Origin: Actinobacteria bacterium OV320
GTDB taxonomy: Bacteria > Actinomycetota > Actinomycetes > Streptomycetales > Streptomycetaceae
Reading direction: 5' to 3'
DNA: 64,000 nucleotides
Assembly (NCBI GenBank): GCA_001298545.1
Contig: LJCX01000028.1
Coordinates: 124,001 to 188,000 of the forward strand
The notes under the pieces: generated by a model
What the model was told of the DNA's origin: nothing
What the model saw: only the letters and a program-made list of their open reading frames with translations
The model's database searches: none
Translations under genes and position numbers: made by a program
Part shown: one piece after another, positions 45,111 to 54,468 of the stretch
How the letters are laid out: each line of letters begins with the position of its first letter
How positions within the stretch are numbered: position 1 is the first letter of the stretch

Positions 45111-45854
45111 ATGGAGTCGCGCGATCAGGCTGGTAGACAGGTCAAACGAATAGAACAGAAGTGGGGCTTCGGGCTGGCACCGATCAAACCGGACGTGCAG
45201 CGCGGGCGCGTCGAGGCCGCGAAGACGGTCTTGGCGACCATCCTCCAAGGGCACAACGCGGCCCTCGGACGACTCGATGATCTATCGACGGTTAAGGGCC
45301 TGTTCACTCGAACGTACAAGAAGGACCAGTGGGATTGGTTCACAGTGTGTGCACAGTTGAGCTACCCGTCCTATAAGGAAGCGCGCCAAGCGTCCGGCAC
45401 GCTCCAGCACCTCCGCCAGTGCCTCCGGGATGCGAAATGGCAGGCGGCGATGGACGCTGCTACAACCTTGAAGGCGGCTGGTGTCCCGGACCGGCTCAGT
45501 AGCTTCATCACCGGCACGCCGGTTTCCCTCGCTGACCGCGGCTTCGTCTACGTACTATCCACCCGCGAGGCTCCCGAGATACTCAAGATCGGCTACACCA
45601 ACCGCGATCCCCTGACCCGAGCCAAGGAGATCAACGCGGCAACCGGTGTGATCACCCCCTGGGGCGTTCGCGGTGCCTGGATGGTCGCCCACGCGCACCG
45701 CGCCGAGGGGGACGTTCACGCACTTCTGGCCGACTACCGCATCCGCAAGGACCGCGAGTTCTTCCAGATGCCATTCGCAGAGGCAGCCCGTGTCATCGAG
45801 GGGTATGTGGTCGAGGCGGCCAGGGCCCCGCAAGGTGTCAGCACGGCCCCGTGA
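45111..45854 (+). CDS. T5orf172/MUG113 (GIY-YIG-like) domain protein
   Basis: A 247-residue protein. The C-terminal part FVYVLSTREAPEILKIGYTNRDP, RAKEINAATGV and AEGDVHALLADYRIRKDREFF matches the T5orf172/MUG113 branch of the GIY-YIG fold. The N-terminal 130 residues are helical and unrecognised. Possible roles are element maintenance or defence; nuclease activity is inferred from the fold. Confidence 0.8.
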   Translation: MESRDQAGRQVKRIEQKWGFGLAPIKPDVQRGRVEAAKTVLATILQGHNAALGRLDDLSTVKGLFTRTYKKDQWDWFTVCAQLSYPSYKEARQASGTLQHLRQCLRDAKWQAAMDAATTLKAAGVPDRLSSFITGTPVSLADRGFVYVLSTREAPEILKIGYTNRDPLTRAKEINAATGVITPWGVRGAWMVAHAHRAEGDVHALLADYRIRKDREFFQMPFAEAARVIEGYVVEAARAPQGVSTAP

Positions 45855-46037
45855 TCCTTGCTCGCCCGGGAAACCAGGCGCCCATGAGGTCTGCTGGAGT
45901 CACCTGTGACTGTCTGTTGGGTGCCGGTTGCAGTACGGCAGCGGAGTGCAGCAACCACCGCAACCGCAGGTGCCGAGCAGGGGTTGCCAGTGGCCGACCA
46001 ACTATCCTTGTCGACCTCAATGACCCTCCAGCCGAGA

Positions 46038-46215
46038 GTTCGGGACGAAGAGGCCGTGGGTTCAGATCCCGCCATCCCGACAGTTGGACAGCAGTTCAGA
46101 GGGCCCTTGTCTGGTCGGTGGGGGCCCTCTGGCGTTGCTGTGTGTCTCCCTGCGTGACTGTCGATTCGTGAGTGCTCGGCTGCGTGACTACGACCGCTAC
46201 GGCCGCCGCGGATCG
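46038..46215. repeat. Second att copy plus relic of an integrase 3' end
   Basis: 46038-46084 repeats the tRNA-Pro 3' half; the similarity continues through a decayed copy of the 17-bp hairpin and to the codons for the integrase C-terminus (DPRRP-stop, read on the minus strand near 46200). So a second, related element once sat here in tandem and has been almost wholly deleted. Confidence 0.8.
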
Positions 46216-46412
46216 GTGCCGAGGAACCGCATGAACCCCGGTCGCAGCCTGCGCCTGGACATCGCGTCCAGTCGCTTCCCCCTCTTCGTGCCGCACCCGG
46301 GCACGGACGAGAACCCCCGGCTCGCCGCCAGGGGCAGTCGAGCGCCCGGATGCTGCACACCGGCCGGGAAGCCTCCCGGCTCACCCTCACGGTGGCCGAG
46401 CCCCTCGACCGG

Positions 46413-47396
46413 CTAAGGGCGCTGCTTCAGTCGGTCGACGATCGCCCACTCCACCACGTGCGACACCTGGATGTACGTCTTGTCGCCGGACGCCGAGGTC
46501 CGCTCGTCCTGGAAGCCCAGAAACTCGTAGGATTCCGGGTCGAAGATGAGGTACTTGCCCTTACCGAAGGGACTCTCGGGGTAGGTGATCCCCACGCCCG
46601 TGCGCCCGGCGGAGTCCTTCACCCCCGGAATCGCCTTGACCCCTGGCACCAGGGCCAGCGCCTTGTACGCGGCGGGGCGCAGTCCCTCGGGCAGCACCGG
46701 CCACTTCAGGAGCTCACCGAGCATGAAGTAGGCGTTGAACCATTCTTCTGCGGTGAAGTCGCTGATCGGCGTGCTGGAGGTTCCGAGGCCGATGCGCGGG
46801 ATGAGCTGTTGCGGGTCGGTCGGCAGCTTCTTCAGCTTGCTCCATTCCCGAGGCGGCCACACACTCTCGCCCTTCTTCATGGGCTCTTCCCAGATCACCC
46901 GGCCGAGTTCCATGGTGAGGGAGCGCTTGGAGCCGTCCACCGAGTCCCAGTTCACGTCCTCGTAGGTCTTGACCGCACCGGTCCTGCGCTCGGTCTCCTT
47001 GATGATGCGCTTCGAGTAGATGAACTGGTCGTCGCGCGGAGCCACGGTCTTCTCGTGCCCGCCCGTGTACACCGCCGCCCCGTTCAGCACTGTCACGGCG
47101 CTGACGTTGCTCATCCGCGGGGTCGCTGTGCCCGATACGCGGTCGGCACGGTCAGCGCGATCGCCCTCGTCGGCGCCGCCCTCACTGATCAGAACGGCCG
47201 TTCCCGTCACCGCCACAGCAAGCGCCCCGGCTGCCGCAATGCGCAGTACGTGGCGGCGGCCGGGGGCGGCGTCGGGGTGCCGCTGCGCGCGCGCCATCGT
47301 GTTGAGCAGTCGGTGGCGGGCCCTCGCTCGGGCCGCTTCGGTGAGCGGGGCCGCGTCCGCGTCCCAGTCTCGCAGGAGTTCGAGTTCGTCAGTCAT
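46413..47396 (-). CDS. CU044_5270 family membrane protein, likely anti-sigma factor
   Basis: About 327 residues: a cytoplasmic N-terminal part (TEAARARARHRLLNTM), one membrane helix (HVLRIAAAGALAVAVTGTAVLI) and an exported domain, the layout of CU044_5270 proteins. It overlaps the upstream ECF sigma gene by 8 bp, so it is probably that factor's membrane-bound regulator. Confidence 0.85.
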   Translation of the reverse strand: MTDELELLRDWDADAAPLTEAARARARHRLLNTMARAQRHPDAAPGRRHVLRIAAAGALAVAVTGTAVLISEGGADEGDRADRADRVSGTATPRMSNVSAVTVLNGAAVYTGGHEKTVAPRDDQFIYSKRIIKETERRTGAVKTYEDVNWDSVDGSKRSLTMELGRVIWEEPMKKGESVWPPREWSKLKKLPTDPQQLIPRIGLGTSSTPISDFTAEEWFNAYFMLGELLKWPVLPEGLRPAAYKALALVPGVKAIPGVKDSAGRTGVGITYPESPFGKGKYLIFDPESYEFLGFQDERTSASGDKTYIQVSHVVEWAIVDRLKQRP

Positions 47397-48006
47397 GGCC
47401 GGGTACCTCTCGCAGTGTCGTCGGATCGGATCCGCCCAACGCGTCACGCAGCTTGCCGCGGGCCCTGTACAGCCGTGATCTCACCGTGCCGATGGGGACA
47501 CCGAGGGCCTGGGCCACCTCCTCGTAGCCGAGACCGCCCCACGCCACCAGCAGCAGCACGTCCCGGTGCCGCGCGGACAGTGCGCCCAGTGCCGCTGCCA
47601 GCTCGCGGCCCACGGCTTGCGCCCCCACCCGGGCCGCAGCACGGTCGGCCAGCGGCTCCTCGTGATCGGCCGGCGCCGGAACGCGGGCCAGAGCTTTGAA
47701 GCGGCGTGCCTCGGCCCGCCGGTGCCGGCCGACCAGGTTGGTCGCTATGCCGAACAGCCAGGGCCGGGCGCCATCACCCGTGGCGCGCAAAGGGTCGTAC
47801 CGGTGCCGCTGCTGGAATGCGGTGGTGAAGGTCTCTGCCACGAGGTCTTCGGCCGGCTCGCCACCGAGCCTGCGGGCCAGATAACGGTGTACCGCATCCG
47901 CGTACCGGTCGAAGAGCACGGCGAATGCCTCGGGCTCATCCCGGGACCGCGCAATCACCGAGGCATCACTCTCCGCCCCCGCGCGGACGCCTGGCTCGGC
48001 GGTCAT
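47389..48006 (-). CDS. ECF-type RNA polymerase sigma factor
   Basis: A 205-residue sigma-70 family protein: region 2 (AFAVLFDRYADAVHRYLARRLG, AEDLVAETFTTAFQ, RPWLFGIATNL) and region 4 (LSARHRDVLLLVAWGGLGYEEVAQALGVPIGTVRSRLYRAR). Co-translated with its probable anti-sigma factor downstream. Confidence 0.93.
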   Translation of the reverse strand: MTAEPGVRAGAESDASVIARSRDEPEAFAVLFDRYADAVHRYLARRLGGEPAEDLVAETFTTAFQQRHRYDPLRATGDGARPWLFGIATNLVGRHRRAEARRFKALARVPAPADHEEPLADRAAARVGAQAVGRELAAALGALSARHRDVLLLVAWGGLGYEEVAQALGVPIGTVRSRLYRARGKLRDALGGSDPTTLREVPGHD

Positions 48007-48117
48007 CGGGGCTCCTCTCGTTCAAGGGAACAAGCTTCGAAGTCTTGGGCTTTCACCTCTCCTTCGCCTCTCGCCCCCAGCGAGTTCCCTCGAGACCCTG
48101 ACTACGGGAACGGACAC

Positions 48118-48258
48118 CCGATCGGCATCCCGCTCGGCGATCGACCAGCAGTTCTTGCGCGGCAGGTCCGACAGCAGCCCCAGCACCAAGTCCCTGACCC
48201 GACGCCGGGGTTCGACCCGGGCGAAGCGGCCCGCCATCCGGCCCGTCAGGATCTCGAA
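48118..48258 (-). pseudogene. IS701-type transposase N-terminal fragment
   Basis: The minus-strand frame reads RMAGRFARVEPRRRVRDLVL and LSDLPRKNCWSIAERDADR, the conserved N-terminus of IS701-family transposases in Streptomyces (normally about 400 residues). Only about 47 residues remain. It lies in a 483-bp gap (48007-48489) between two sigma/anti-sigma pairs that otherwise shows no gene. Confidence 0.8.
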
Positions 48259-48489
48259 CGCCCCCTGCCGGCGGGCAGGGCTACGCTGCGACCCGCGACC
48301 ACCGCGTGATCTGCAGTCTTCAGCAACCTGAACCCAATGCCCGGTCGGCGCACGTCCTGCTGCGGCGGGGCGACGTCGAGACACGCGTGGATCTGTAGGT
48401 CTGCCGGCCTGCCTACGCAGCGCGGGCGCGCCAGACGGGGTGGGCGTCGGCTTGAGCCGCCGTGCAGGTTTCAGCGCGGTCCTGACTTC

Positions 48490-49239
48490 CTACCTCGTTC
48501 CCTTCACGGAGGGTGCGATGTGGGCCCCGGCGGACGGGGACGCTGTGGTGGCGGGGGCCGTGGTGGTGGGTGAGAGGGTGGCTGCCGGTATGGGGCCGGT
48601 GGTTACCGAGATGTGGGTGCCGAGGTGGATCCGGGCGTGGAACCACTGGGCGTCCTCGGTGCTGAGGGCGATCACACCGGCTGTGACGTCGTAGTCCCCC
48701 CGCGCCTCGATGTCCGGGGAGAAGGCGCCGACGTAGAGCAGGCCGCCCTTTCCGTCGCGCAGCTGGACCGCGTACATGACGTTCACCACGGTGGTGCCTT
48801 TGGCGGGCAGGTCGGCGGCCAGTGCTATCCGGACGGGCTTCGCGACCACCGTCATCGGGGTCGTGCTCGTGGGCCCGGGAGAAAGGTCGAACGTCGAGAG
48901 GATCGGCATCGCCCGGCCGCCGAACGTGAGGTCGCTCCCGGGCAGGTCGAGCGTGCCGGAGACGGGTACCGGGGTGGCCGCCGACGGCGGGGCGGAACCT
49001 GAAGGTGCCACGGCGGCGGTTCCGCGCCCGGCCGGGTGGTCCGGGTCCTCGCCGAGCTGCAGGGTCAGGGCGAAGCCCAGCAGCGCGAGGGCCGCGGTCC
49101 CCGCACCCAGGGTCGCGGCGGCACGGCGGCGGCGCCTGCGGCGCATCGCCCGGGCACGTGTCGCGGGGCCGCCGACGGTCGGAGCGGTCCCTCGGTTGGC
49201 CGCCAACTCGCGTAGCGCGGCGGACAGTTCATCGGACAC
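48490..49239 (-). CDS. Membrane-anchored protein coupled to a sigma factor (putative anti-sigma)
   Basis: A 249-residue protein: short N-terminal cytoplasmic part, an Arg run, one helix (AAATLGAGTAALALLGFALTL) and an exported beta-type domain ending in a Thr/Ala/Pro-rich tail. It overlaps the upstream sigma gene by 11 bp, supporting a regulatory partnership. Start MSDELSAALRELAANRG. Confidence 0.75.
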   Translation of the reverse strand: MSDELSAALRELAANRGTAPTVGGPATRARAMRRRRRRRAAATLGAGTAALALLGFALTLQLGEDPDHPAGRGTAAVAPSGSAPPSAATPVPVSGTLDLPGSDLTFGGRAMPILSTFDLSPGPTSTTPMTVVAKPVRIALAADLPAKGTTVVNVMYAVQLRDGKGGLLYVGAFSPDIEARGDYDVTAGVIALSTEDAQWFHARIHLGTHISVTTGPIPAATLSPTTTAPATTASPSAGAHIAPSVKGTR

Positions 49240-49786
49240 GGCGACTCTCCTTTCGGACCGGCCCGTCAGCCTCGTCCACGCGGCCGTCAGCCTCGTCCAC
49301 GCGGCCGTCGGCGTCGTCCTCCGCGAGTCGCTTCGCCAGTTCTGCCCGCCCCCGGAACAGCCTCGCCTTGACCGTTCCCACGGGCGCGCCGGTCTCGGAG
49401 GCTACCTGCTCCACACTCAGGTCGCACAAATGGTGCAGGACGATCGCCATCCGCTGGGCCGGGGGGAGTTCGCGCAGGGCGGCCACGAGCGCGGTGCGCT
49501 CGGGGCCCGGGCCCGGGGTGGATTCGGGTGGCGGAGTGCGCCGTACGAGTTCCAGCCAGCGCCTCGCACGCCGCCAGCGGCTCACCGCCAGCCGCATGGC
49601 CACCGTGCGGATCCACGCCTCGGGAGCGCTGTCCGACAGGAAGTGCTGTCGCCGGTCCCAGGCCCGTACGAACGCTTCCTGAACGACGTCCTGGGCCTCC
49701 CCGTGGTCTCCGGTGAAGGCGTAGAGCTGTCCGGTCAGCCGGGGGAACGCGGTCGCGTAGAAAGCGTCGAACTCGTCCTCGCTCAT
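49229..49786 (-). CDS. SigE-family ECF sigma factor
   Basis: About 185 residues: DEFDAFYATAFPRLTGQLYAFTGD, EAQDVVQEAFVRAW (region 2), ELPPAQRMAIVLHHLCDLSVEQVASETGAPVGTVKARLFRGR (region 4). The tail contains a DGRVDEA repeat. Translationally coupled to the membrane protein that follows. Confidence 0.92.
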   Translation of the reverse strand: MSEDEFDAFYATAFPRLTGQLYAFTGDHGEAQDVVQEAFVRAWDRRQHFLSDSAPEAWIRTVAMRLAVSRWRRARRWLELVRRTPPPESTPGPGPERTALVAALRELPPAQRMAIVLHHLCDLSVEQVASETGAPVGTVKARLFRGRAELAKRLAEDDADGRVDEADGRVDEADGPVRKESRRVR

Positions 49787-50004
49787 GCCCCCACCGGAAT
49801 CTCTGCCCTTTCCTTGCAACCCCGCCACCTCCGTCGTGCGTACAGGTCGCGTAGGTCGCGTAGGTCGCAGCCGGCGAAGCGCAACCCCACCGGGAAGACG
49901 GCGTACACGGGTTCCAGGCTCCCTCTCCCCTGACGGTGTCGGCTCACTGCCTGCTCAACCTACTTGCACGACCGAACGGTTGCCCGACCAGGACGGACGG
50001 CCCC

Positions 50005-51174
50005 ATGCGTCCGGCCACGACCGAGTTCCCGAGCCGAAGGACCGCCCACGTGCCACCGACCCCCGACGTACTCCCCGGCCGCCCCGTCCGCCCTGTCCGC
50101 CCTGTCCGCCCTGTCCGCCCCGTGGTGCTCGCCGCCGCCGGTCACGACTTCGCCGCGTACGCCCGGGCGCACTGGTCCCGGCTGGTCGTGACCGCTCGGC
50201 TGCTCACCGACGATCCCGGTGCCGCGGAGGAACTGGCGCGGAGAACGCTGGTGCGGATGTACGCACGGTGGCGACGCGTTCCGCGCAACGACGTGGACTT
50301 CCATGTGCGCCGCTGTCTGGTGCGCACCCATCTGCGCCGGCCGCGCGGACGACGGGCCGCACGACGACGGGCCGTTGTGGTGCTGCGGGTCTGGGAGGGG
50401 CTGGCGGACGCGGAGATCGCCCAGCTGCTGGGCTGCTCGGTGGGGGCGGTGCGGGCCCATGCCCGACACGGTCTGAAGGAGGCCGGCACCGGTCCCGGGC
50501 AGCTGCGCGAGGTGTTCACCCGTGCCGCCGCCCGGAGCGCCGCCCCGTCCGAGGTGCCTCTCTCCGACATCCGGGCAGAGGGCCGGATCCGGCGACGCCG
50601 TCGCCTTGCCGTGGCCTCGGCCGCCTGCGCGGCGCTGCTCACCCCCGTCGCCCTCCTCGGCGCCGACCGTCTCGGGGGTGGCGGTGCGCAGGACGGGACG
50701 TCCGGAGCCCGGTCGGGGGACGGCAGCGGCCGGGCCGCGAGCCCGATCCGGGTCGTGGCGCCGGGCGAGCGGGTGACCGCCGGGCCGGGGGTACGGATCT
50801 GGCTGACGGCCGACGGCGCGCACTGGTCGGTGCCCCTCCCCGGGGACGACAGCGACCGCCCCCTCGACGAACCGGGTGTCTCCCTCCGGGTGGACAGCGT
50901 GACCGGCGGGTTCTTCCTGTCGGGCCTCTTCCACGGTCTGAGCGGCGATCCGGGTCGCGTCGAGGTGAGAACCGGCGACGGCGGCAGCACCACCGCGAAG
51001 GTCCTCGTCCTGGCGGGCAGTCCGGGGTGGGGCATCTGGTACGCGAGCACGCCACTGCCCAGCAGGAACGTGCAGGCGCTCCTCTCCATGGACGGCGACG
51101 ATCGGGTCGTCACGGTGTACGACGCCGCCGACAGGGTCGCCGTACGGTCGGACCGCGAGTGGTGGCGGATATGA
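50005..51174 (+). CDS. Sigma-70-like protein fused to a membrane helix and exported domain
   Basis: About 389 residues. N-terminal part with a VRP repeat, then sigma region 2-like (FAAYARAHWSRLVVTARLL) and region 4-like (VLRVWEGLADAEIAQLLGCSVGAVRAHARHGLKE) segments; next an Arg-rich stop and a helix (LAVASAACAALLTPVALLGA) and a C-terminal exported domain of about 160 residues. The sigma region appears shortened. It combines sigma and anti-sigma-like parts in one chain. The stop overlaps the PBP start (ATGA). ATG 50005 is chosen; GTG 50050 is an alternative. Confidence 0.75.
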   Translation: MRPATTEFPSRRTAHVPPTPDVLPGRPVRPVRPVRPVRPVVLAAAGHDFAAYARAHWSRLVVTARLLTDDPGAAEELARRTLVRMYARWRRVPRNDVDFHVRRCLVRTHLRRPRGRRAARRRAVVVLRVWEGLADAEIAQLLGCSVGAVRAHARHGLKEAGTGPGQLREVFTRAAARSAAPSEVPLSDIRAEGRIRRRRRLAVASAACAALLTPVALLGADRLGGGGAQDGTSGARSGDGSGRAASPIRVVAPGERVTAGPGVRIWLTADGAHWSVPLPGDDSDRPLDEPGVSLRVDSVTGGFFLSGLFHGLSGDPGRVEVRTGDGGSTTAKVLVLAGSPGWGIWYASTPLPSRNVQALLSMDGDDRVVTVYDAADRVAVRSDREWWRI

Positions 51175-53072
51175 GCCTGATCGAGGACGGGAACCGGGAC
51201 GGTGACGGAGGCACTGACGGAGGCGGTGACGGGAGCGCTGACGGAGGCGGTGACGGGGGCAGGGGCGGGCCGGACGGGCTGCCTCGACCGGGGCGCGCCG
51301 CGCGGCGGCCGGGGAAGGGGATGCTGTCGAGGCGCCGGCACCGTGAGCGCACGCCGCTGCGGATCCGGCTCCGGCGCAACCGCGGTCGGCGGCTTCGCCG
51401 GCTGCTCCACGCCTTCCTCACGCTGCTCGCGACGCTGTGCGCGGCGGCCGTCGTGGCGTACCACCTGACGTCCATTCCGAAGCCACACCCCGAGACCGTC
51501 ACCCAGAGCACCGTGTTCCTCGACGCGGACGGCGCCTATCTGGGCCGGCGCGGACCGGTCGACCGGCAGGACATCCCGCTGTCCGCGGTCCCCCGGCATG
51601 TGCAGGAGGCGGTGATCGCCGCGGAGAACCGTTCCTTCCGTACGGACAGCGGGATCTCGCCGAAGGCCATCACGCGGGCCGCGCTGGCGACGCTGACCGG
51701 CGGCGACCCGCAGGGCGGCTCCACCATCACCCAGCAGTACGTGAAGAACGCGCTGCTGAGCCCGGAACACTCGTTGGCCCGCAAGGCGCGTGAGGCGCTC
51801 ATCGCGATCAAGCTGGACCGCACCCGCACCAAGGACGAGATCCTCGAGGGCTATCTCGACACCGTGTACTTCGGGCGGGGTGCCGCCGGGATCCAGTCCG
51901 CCGCGCGCAACTACTTCGGTGTGGACGCCGAGAGCCTGACGGTCGCGCAGGGTGCCGCGCTGGCGTCCATCCTCAACATCCCCTCGTACTACGAGAAGGC
52001 GGGCTCCGATCCGAAGGTGACCGCGAAACTGGAGAACCGCTGGGAGTGGGTGCTCGACGCGATGGCCGCGAGCGGAAGCATCACGGCGAAGCAGCGGGCC
52101 GCGGCGCGTTTCCCGGCGTTCCGGTTCTATCCGCCGGGCGAGACCGAGGGGCAGCGGCAGTACCTGATCGACGTCGCCGCGAAGGAGGCCGCCGACCGGC
52201 TCGGCATCACCGAGGACCGGCTCGCGAGCGGCGGCTACAGCGTGACGACCACCTTCGACCTGGCGCTGCAGGACAGCGCCACCCAACTGGCGCAGAAGCA
52301 TCCGGGAGGCAAGAAGGACGTGCGGGTGCACACCGCCGTCGTGGGCATGGTGCCCGGCGACGGAGCGGTGCGGGTGCTGTACGGGGGCTCGGACTACGCG
52401 CGGCAGTCGTTCAACGACGCGGTGAGCGGGGCGGTGGAGGCGGGTACGGCGCTGGATCCGTTCAGCGAGGTGGAGCACGCGGGCGAGCCGTTGAGCAAGC
52501 TGCTGAAGAAGCCGGCGCCGACCCCGCTGGAGCTGGCATCGGTGTACGCGACGGTGGCGGCGGACGGCAAGTACACCGGCCCGTACACCGTCGCTCGCAT
52601 CACGAAGGAGGGCCGCACCGTCTACCGGGCGCGTCCCGACGTGCGGCAGGTCCTGGACGAGAAGGAGGCGCTGGTGGCGGGCGCGCGATCCGGGGCCGGA
52701 CCGACGCCCGTCGCTGTCGCCGTCGATGCCGATGCCGATGCAGATGTCGATATCGATGCCGATGTGGCCGCGGGCTCGGCGGCGGTGAAGGGTTTCGCCC
52801 TCGCCGGGGCGGGCGGCGGCATCACCCGGCGGACCGTGTGGACCACCGGGTACGACGGCCGACTCGCCCTGACGGTCGCGCTGTTCGCCGACCGGGCAGG
52901 CAGCAAGAAGGGCACGACGGTGCCCGCGCAGCTGCCGAACGAGCCGTCGCCGACGGAGTTCGCGCAGAGGGTGGCGGCGGGGATCTGGGATGCCGCCACC
53001 TCTCAGGGCGAGGCGAAGGGCCAGTCGAAGGGCGAGTCGAAGGGTGCCTCTGAAAGTGACGCGGCGAACTGA
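51171..53072 (+). CDS. Class A PBP-like glycosyltransferase with degenerate transpeptidase domain
   Basis: About 633 residues: acidic Gly-rich N-terminus, a basic stretch, one helix, a complete glycosyltransferase domain (E152 in AAENRSFRTDSG; GGSTITQQYVKN), then a region homologous to the transpeptidase domain in which the SxxK motif is T426-A-L-D429 (GTALDPF) and neither SxN nor KTG is seen. It is likely active only as a glycan polymerase. Translationally coupled to the sigma fusion. A DADADADVDIDADV insert is from a short repeat. Confidence 0.85.
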   Translation: MSLIEDGNRDGDGGTDGGGDGSADGGGDGGRGGPDGLPRPGRAARRPGKGMLSRRRHRERTPLRIRLRRNRGRRLRRLLHAFLTLLATLCAAAVVAYHLTSIPKPHPETVTQSTVFLDADGAYLGRRGPVDRQDIPLSAVPRHVQEAVIAAENRSFRTDSGISPKAITRAALATLTGGDPQGGSTITQQYVKNALLSPEHSLARKAREALIAIKLDRTRTKDEILEGYLDTVYFGRGAAGIQSAARNYFGVDAESLTVAQGAALASILNIPSYYEKAGSDPKVTAKLENRWEWVLDAMAASGSITAKQRAAARFPAFRFYPPGETEGQRQYLIDVAAKEAADRLGITEDRLASGGYSVTTTFDLALQDSATQLAQKHPGGKKDVRVHTAVVGMVPGDGAVRVLYGGSDYARQSFNDAVSGAVEAGTALDPFSEVEHAGEPLSKLLKKPAPTPLELASVYATVAADGKYTGPYTVARITKEGRTVYRARPDVRQVLDEKEALVAGARSGAGPTPVAVAVDADADADVDIDADVAAGSAAVKGFALAGAGGGITRRTVWTTGYDGRLALTVALFADRAGSKKGTTVPAQLPNEPSPTEFAQRVAAGIWDAATSQGEAKGQSKGESKGASESDAAN

Positions 53073-53116
53073 CGTGGAGAGTGGCGGTGAGCCTGGCCGG
53101 GCCCCGATCTTCGCGC

Positions 53117-54463
53117 CTACTTCCCGGCCACCGTCCAGGGCACCCCACACCGGAGGCGGGCCGCGGCGGCGAGGGTCGCGACCGCGCCGGCGACGAGCAG
53201 AGGGTGCCCGACCAGCCATGTCTGAGCGCCCTCGAACGGGTCGCCGGCGGTCAGCGCCGCGCGTTCGAGCATCCAGGACACCGAGAAAACGAGCCCGATG
53301 ACGGCCACCGCGATGCGGAACGCGGGGTAGACGGTCGTGCGGGACAGCACGATCAGCGACGGCATGATCAGGGCGACGACGAGCAACTGGGTCAGTTCGA
53401 TGCCCAGGTTGAAGCCCAGCAGCGTGGTCACGAGCGACCCGCGGTCCAGGCCGAGGTCGCCGATGAGCGAGGCGAACGCGAGGCCGTGGACGAGCCCGAA
53501 ACCCGCGGCGATGAGCACCTCGCCGCGCGCCACCAGCGGCCGGATCGCGTGGACCGCGGAGACGGCGATGGAGAAGGCGATCAGCGTCTCGACCGGCCGT
53601 GACGGGACGTGGATCACTCCCGAGGCGGCCAGGGCGAGGGTGAGCGAGTGGCCCAGGGCGAACGCCGACACGACGTGCACGACCCGTACGAGACTGCGGC
53701 GCGGCGATGTGCCTCCGGCGACTCCGGTGGCTCCGGCGACTTCGGTGGTTCCGGTGGTTCCGGTGGTTCCGGTGGTTCCGGTGGTTCCGGTGCGCCATCG
53801 GCCGGCGGTGGCCACCAGTGGGGCGGGGATGAGCAGCATCAGCAGGAACAGCAGGTGGTCCGCGCCCTCACCGACATGCTCGATGCCGAGCCCCGCGGTG
53901 GTGACGAAGCCCTTCAGCCAGGAACCCTCGTCGGCCGGCACCCGCAGGCTCTTGGTGTCCCAGTCGAGGACGCCGAGGGTCTCGGCGTCGTCCGTCTTGA
54001 GGATGCCGCGGTCGAAGTCGTACCGGACGGTGGCGATGACCTTGTGGGTGAGGAGTTCCTCGACGATGACGTCGTAGCGCAGACGGAAGTCGGTGACCCG
54101 TCCGTCCGGCGGGCGGATGGTGAGCGGGTAGACGAGGTGCGCCGTCCCGTCGATCGTCCGCACCGACCCCGTGCCGAGCCCCACGGTCCAGGGGGCGCCG
54201 TCCTCGCCGACGGCGCTGATGTGCCGCGCCGTGTAGCTCTTGAGGAAGGACCGGTCCTCGCCGAGCACCCCGGCGGGGGTGAGGTCGCGGTCGACGGCGA
54301 TCGCCAGGCGGTCGACGGGCAGCTGTACCTCGCCCTCGACCCGGTCGTCACGGATGTCGAGCAGGACGGCCGAGGTGCTCATCGGGTGGGCGGCGGCCGG
54401 CGACGCGAGGCCGCCGACCAGCAGGAACGCCGAGAGCAGCAGGGCGGAGACGAGACGGCGCAC
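53117..54463 (-). CDS. HupE/UreJ-like membrane protein with large exported N-terminal domain
   Basis: About 448 residues: signal peptide (VRRLVSALLLSAFLLVGGLASPAAA), an exported domain of ~180 residues, then six membrane helices with the HupE motifs GIEHVGEGADHLLFLLML and GFGLVHGLAFA, whose His residues suggest metal binding. A GTTGTTGTTG spacer arises from a 9-bp repeat at 53749-53792. GTG 54463 has GGGAG 8 nt upstream; GTG 54472 overlaps the DUF3500 stop. Confidence 0.82.
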   Translation of the reverse strand: MRRLVSALLLSAFLLVGGLASPAAAHPMSTSAVLLDIRDDRVEGEVQLPVDRLAIAVDRDLTPAGVLGEDRSFLKSYTARHISAVGEDGAPWTVGLGTGSVRTIDGTAHLVYPLTIRPPDGRVTDFRLRYDVIVEELLTHKVIATVRYDFDRGILKTDDAETLGVLDWDTKSLRVPADEGSWLKGFVTTAGLGIEHVGEGADHLLFLLMLLIPAPLVATAGRWRTGTTGTTGTTGTTGTTEVAGATGVAGGTSPRRSLVRVVHVVSAFALGHSLTLALAASGVIHVPSRPVETLIAFSIAVSAVHAIRPLVARGEVLIAAGFGLVHGLAFASLIGDLGLDRGSLVTTLLGFNLGIELTQLLVVALIMPSLIVLSRTTVYPAFRIAVAVIGLVFSVSWMLERAALTAGDPFEGAQTWLVGHPLLVAGAVATLAAAARLRCGVPWTVAGK

Positions 54464-54468
54464 GGACG

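Larger units (their letters stand above)
41614..46084. mobile_element. Integrated element in tRNA-Pro
   Basis: Bounded by a 47-bp direct repeat of the tRNA 3' part (41614-41660 and 46038-46084, three mismatches). Contents: a tyrosine recombinase gene next to the tRNA, hypothetical genes, tRNA fragments and a GIY-YIG-like gene. No replication, transfer or excisionase gene is recognised, and the recombinase is short, so it is probably a decayed or satellite element. Base composition is lower in GC than the flanks. Confidence 0.85.

Noticed and set aside
50142..53798. 1218-codon minus-strand frame opposite the sigma fusion and PBP
   Set aside because: The plus strand carries clear conserved domains over the same bases; the antisense product is low-complexity.
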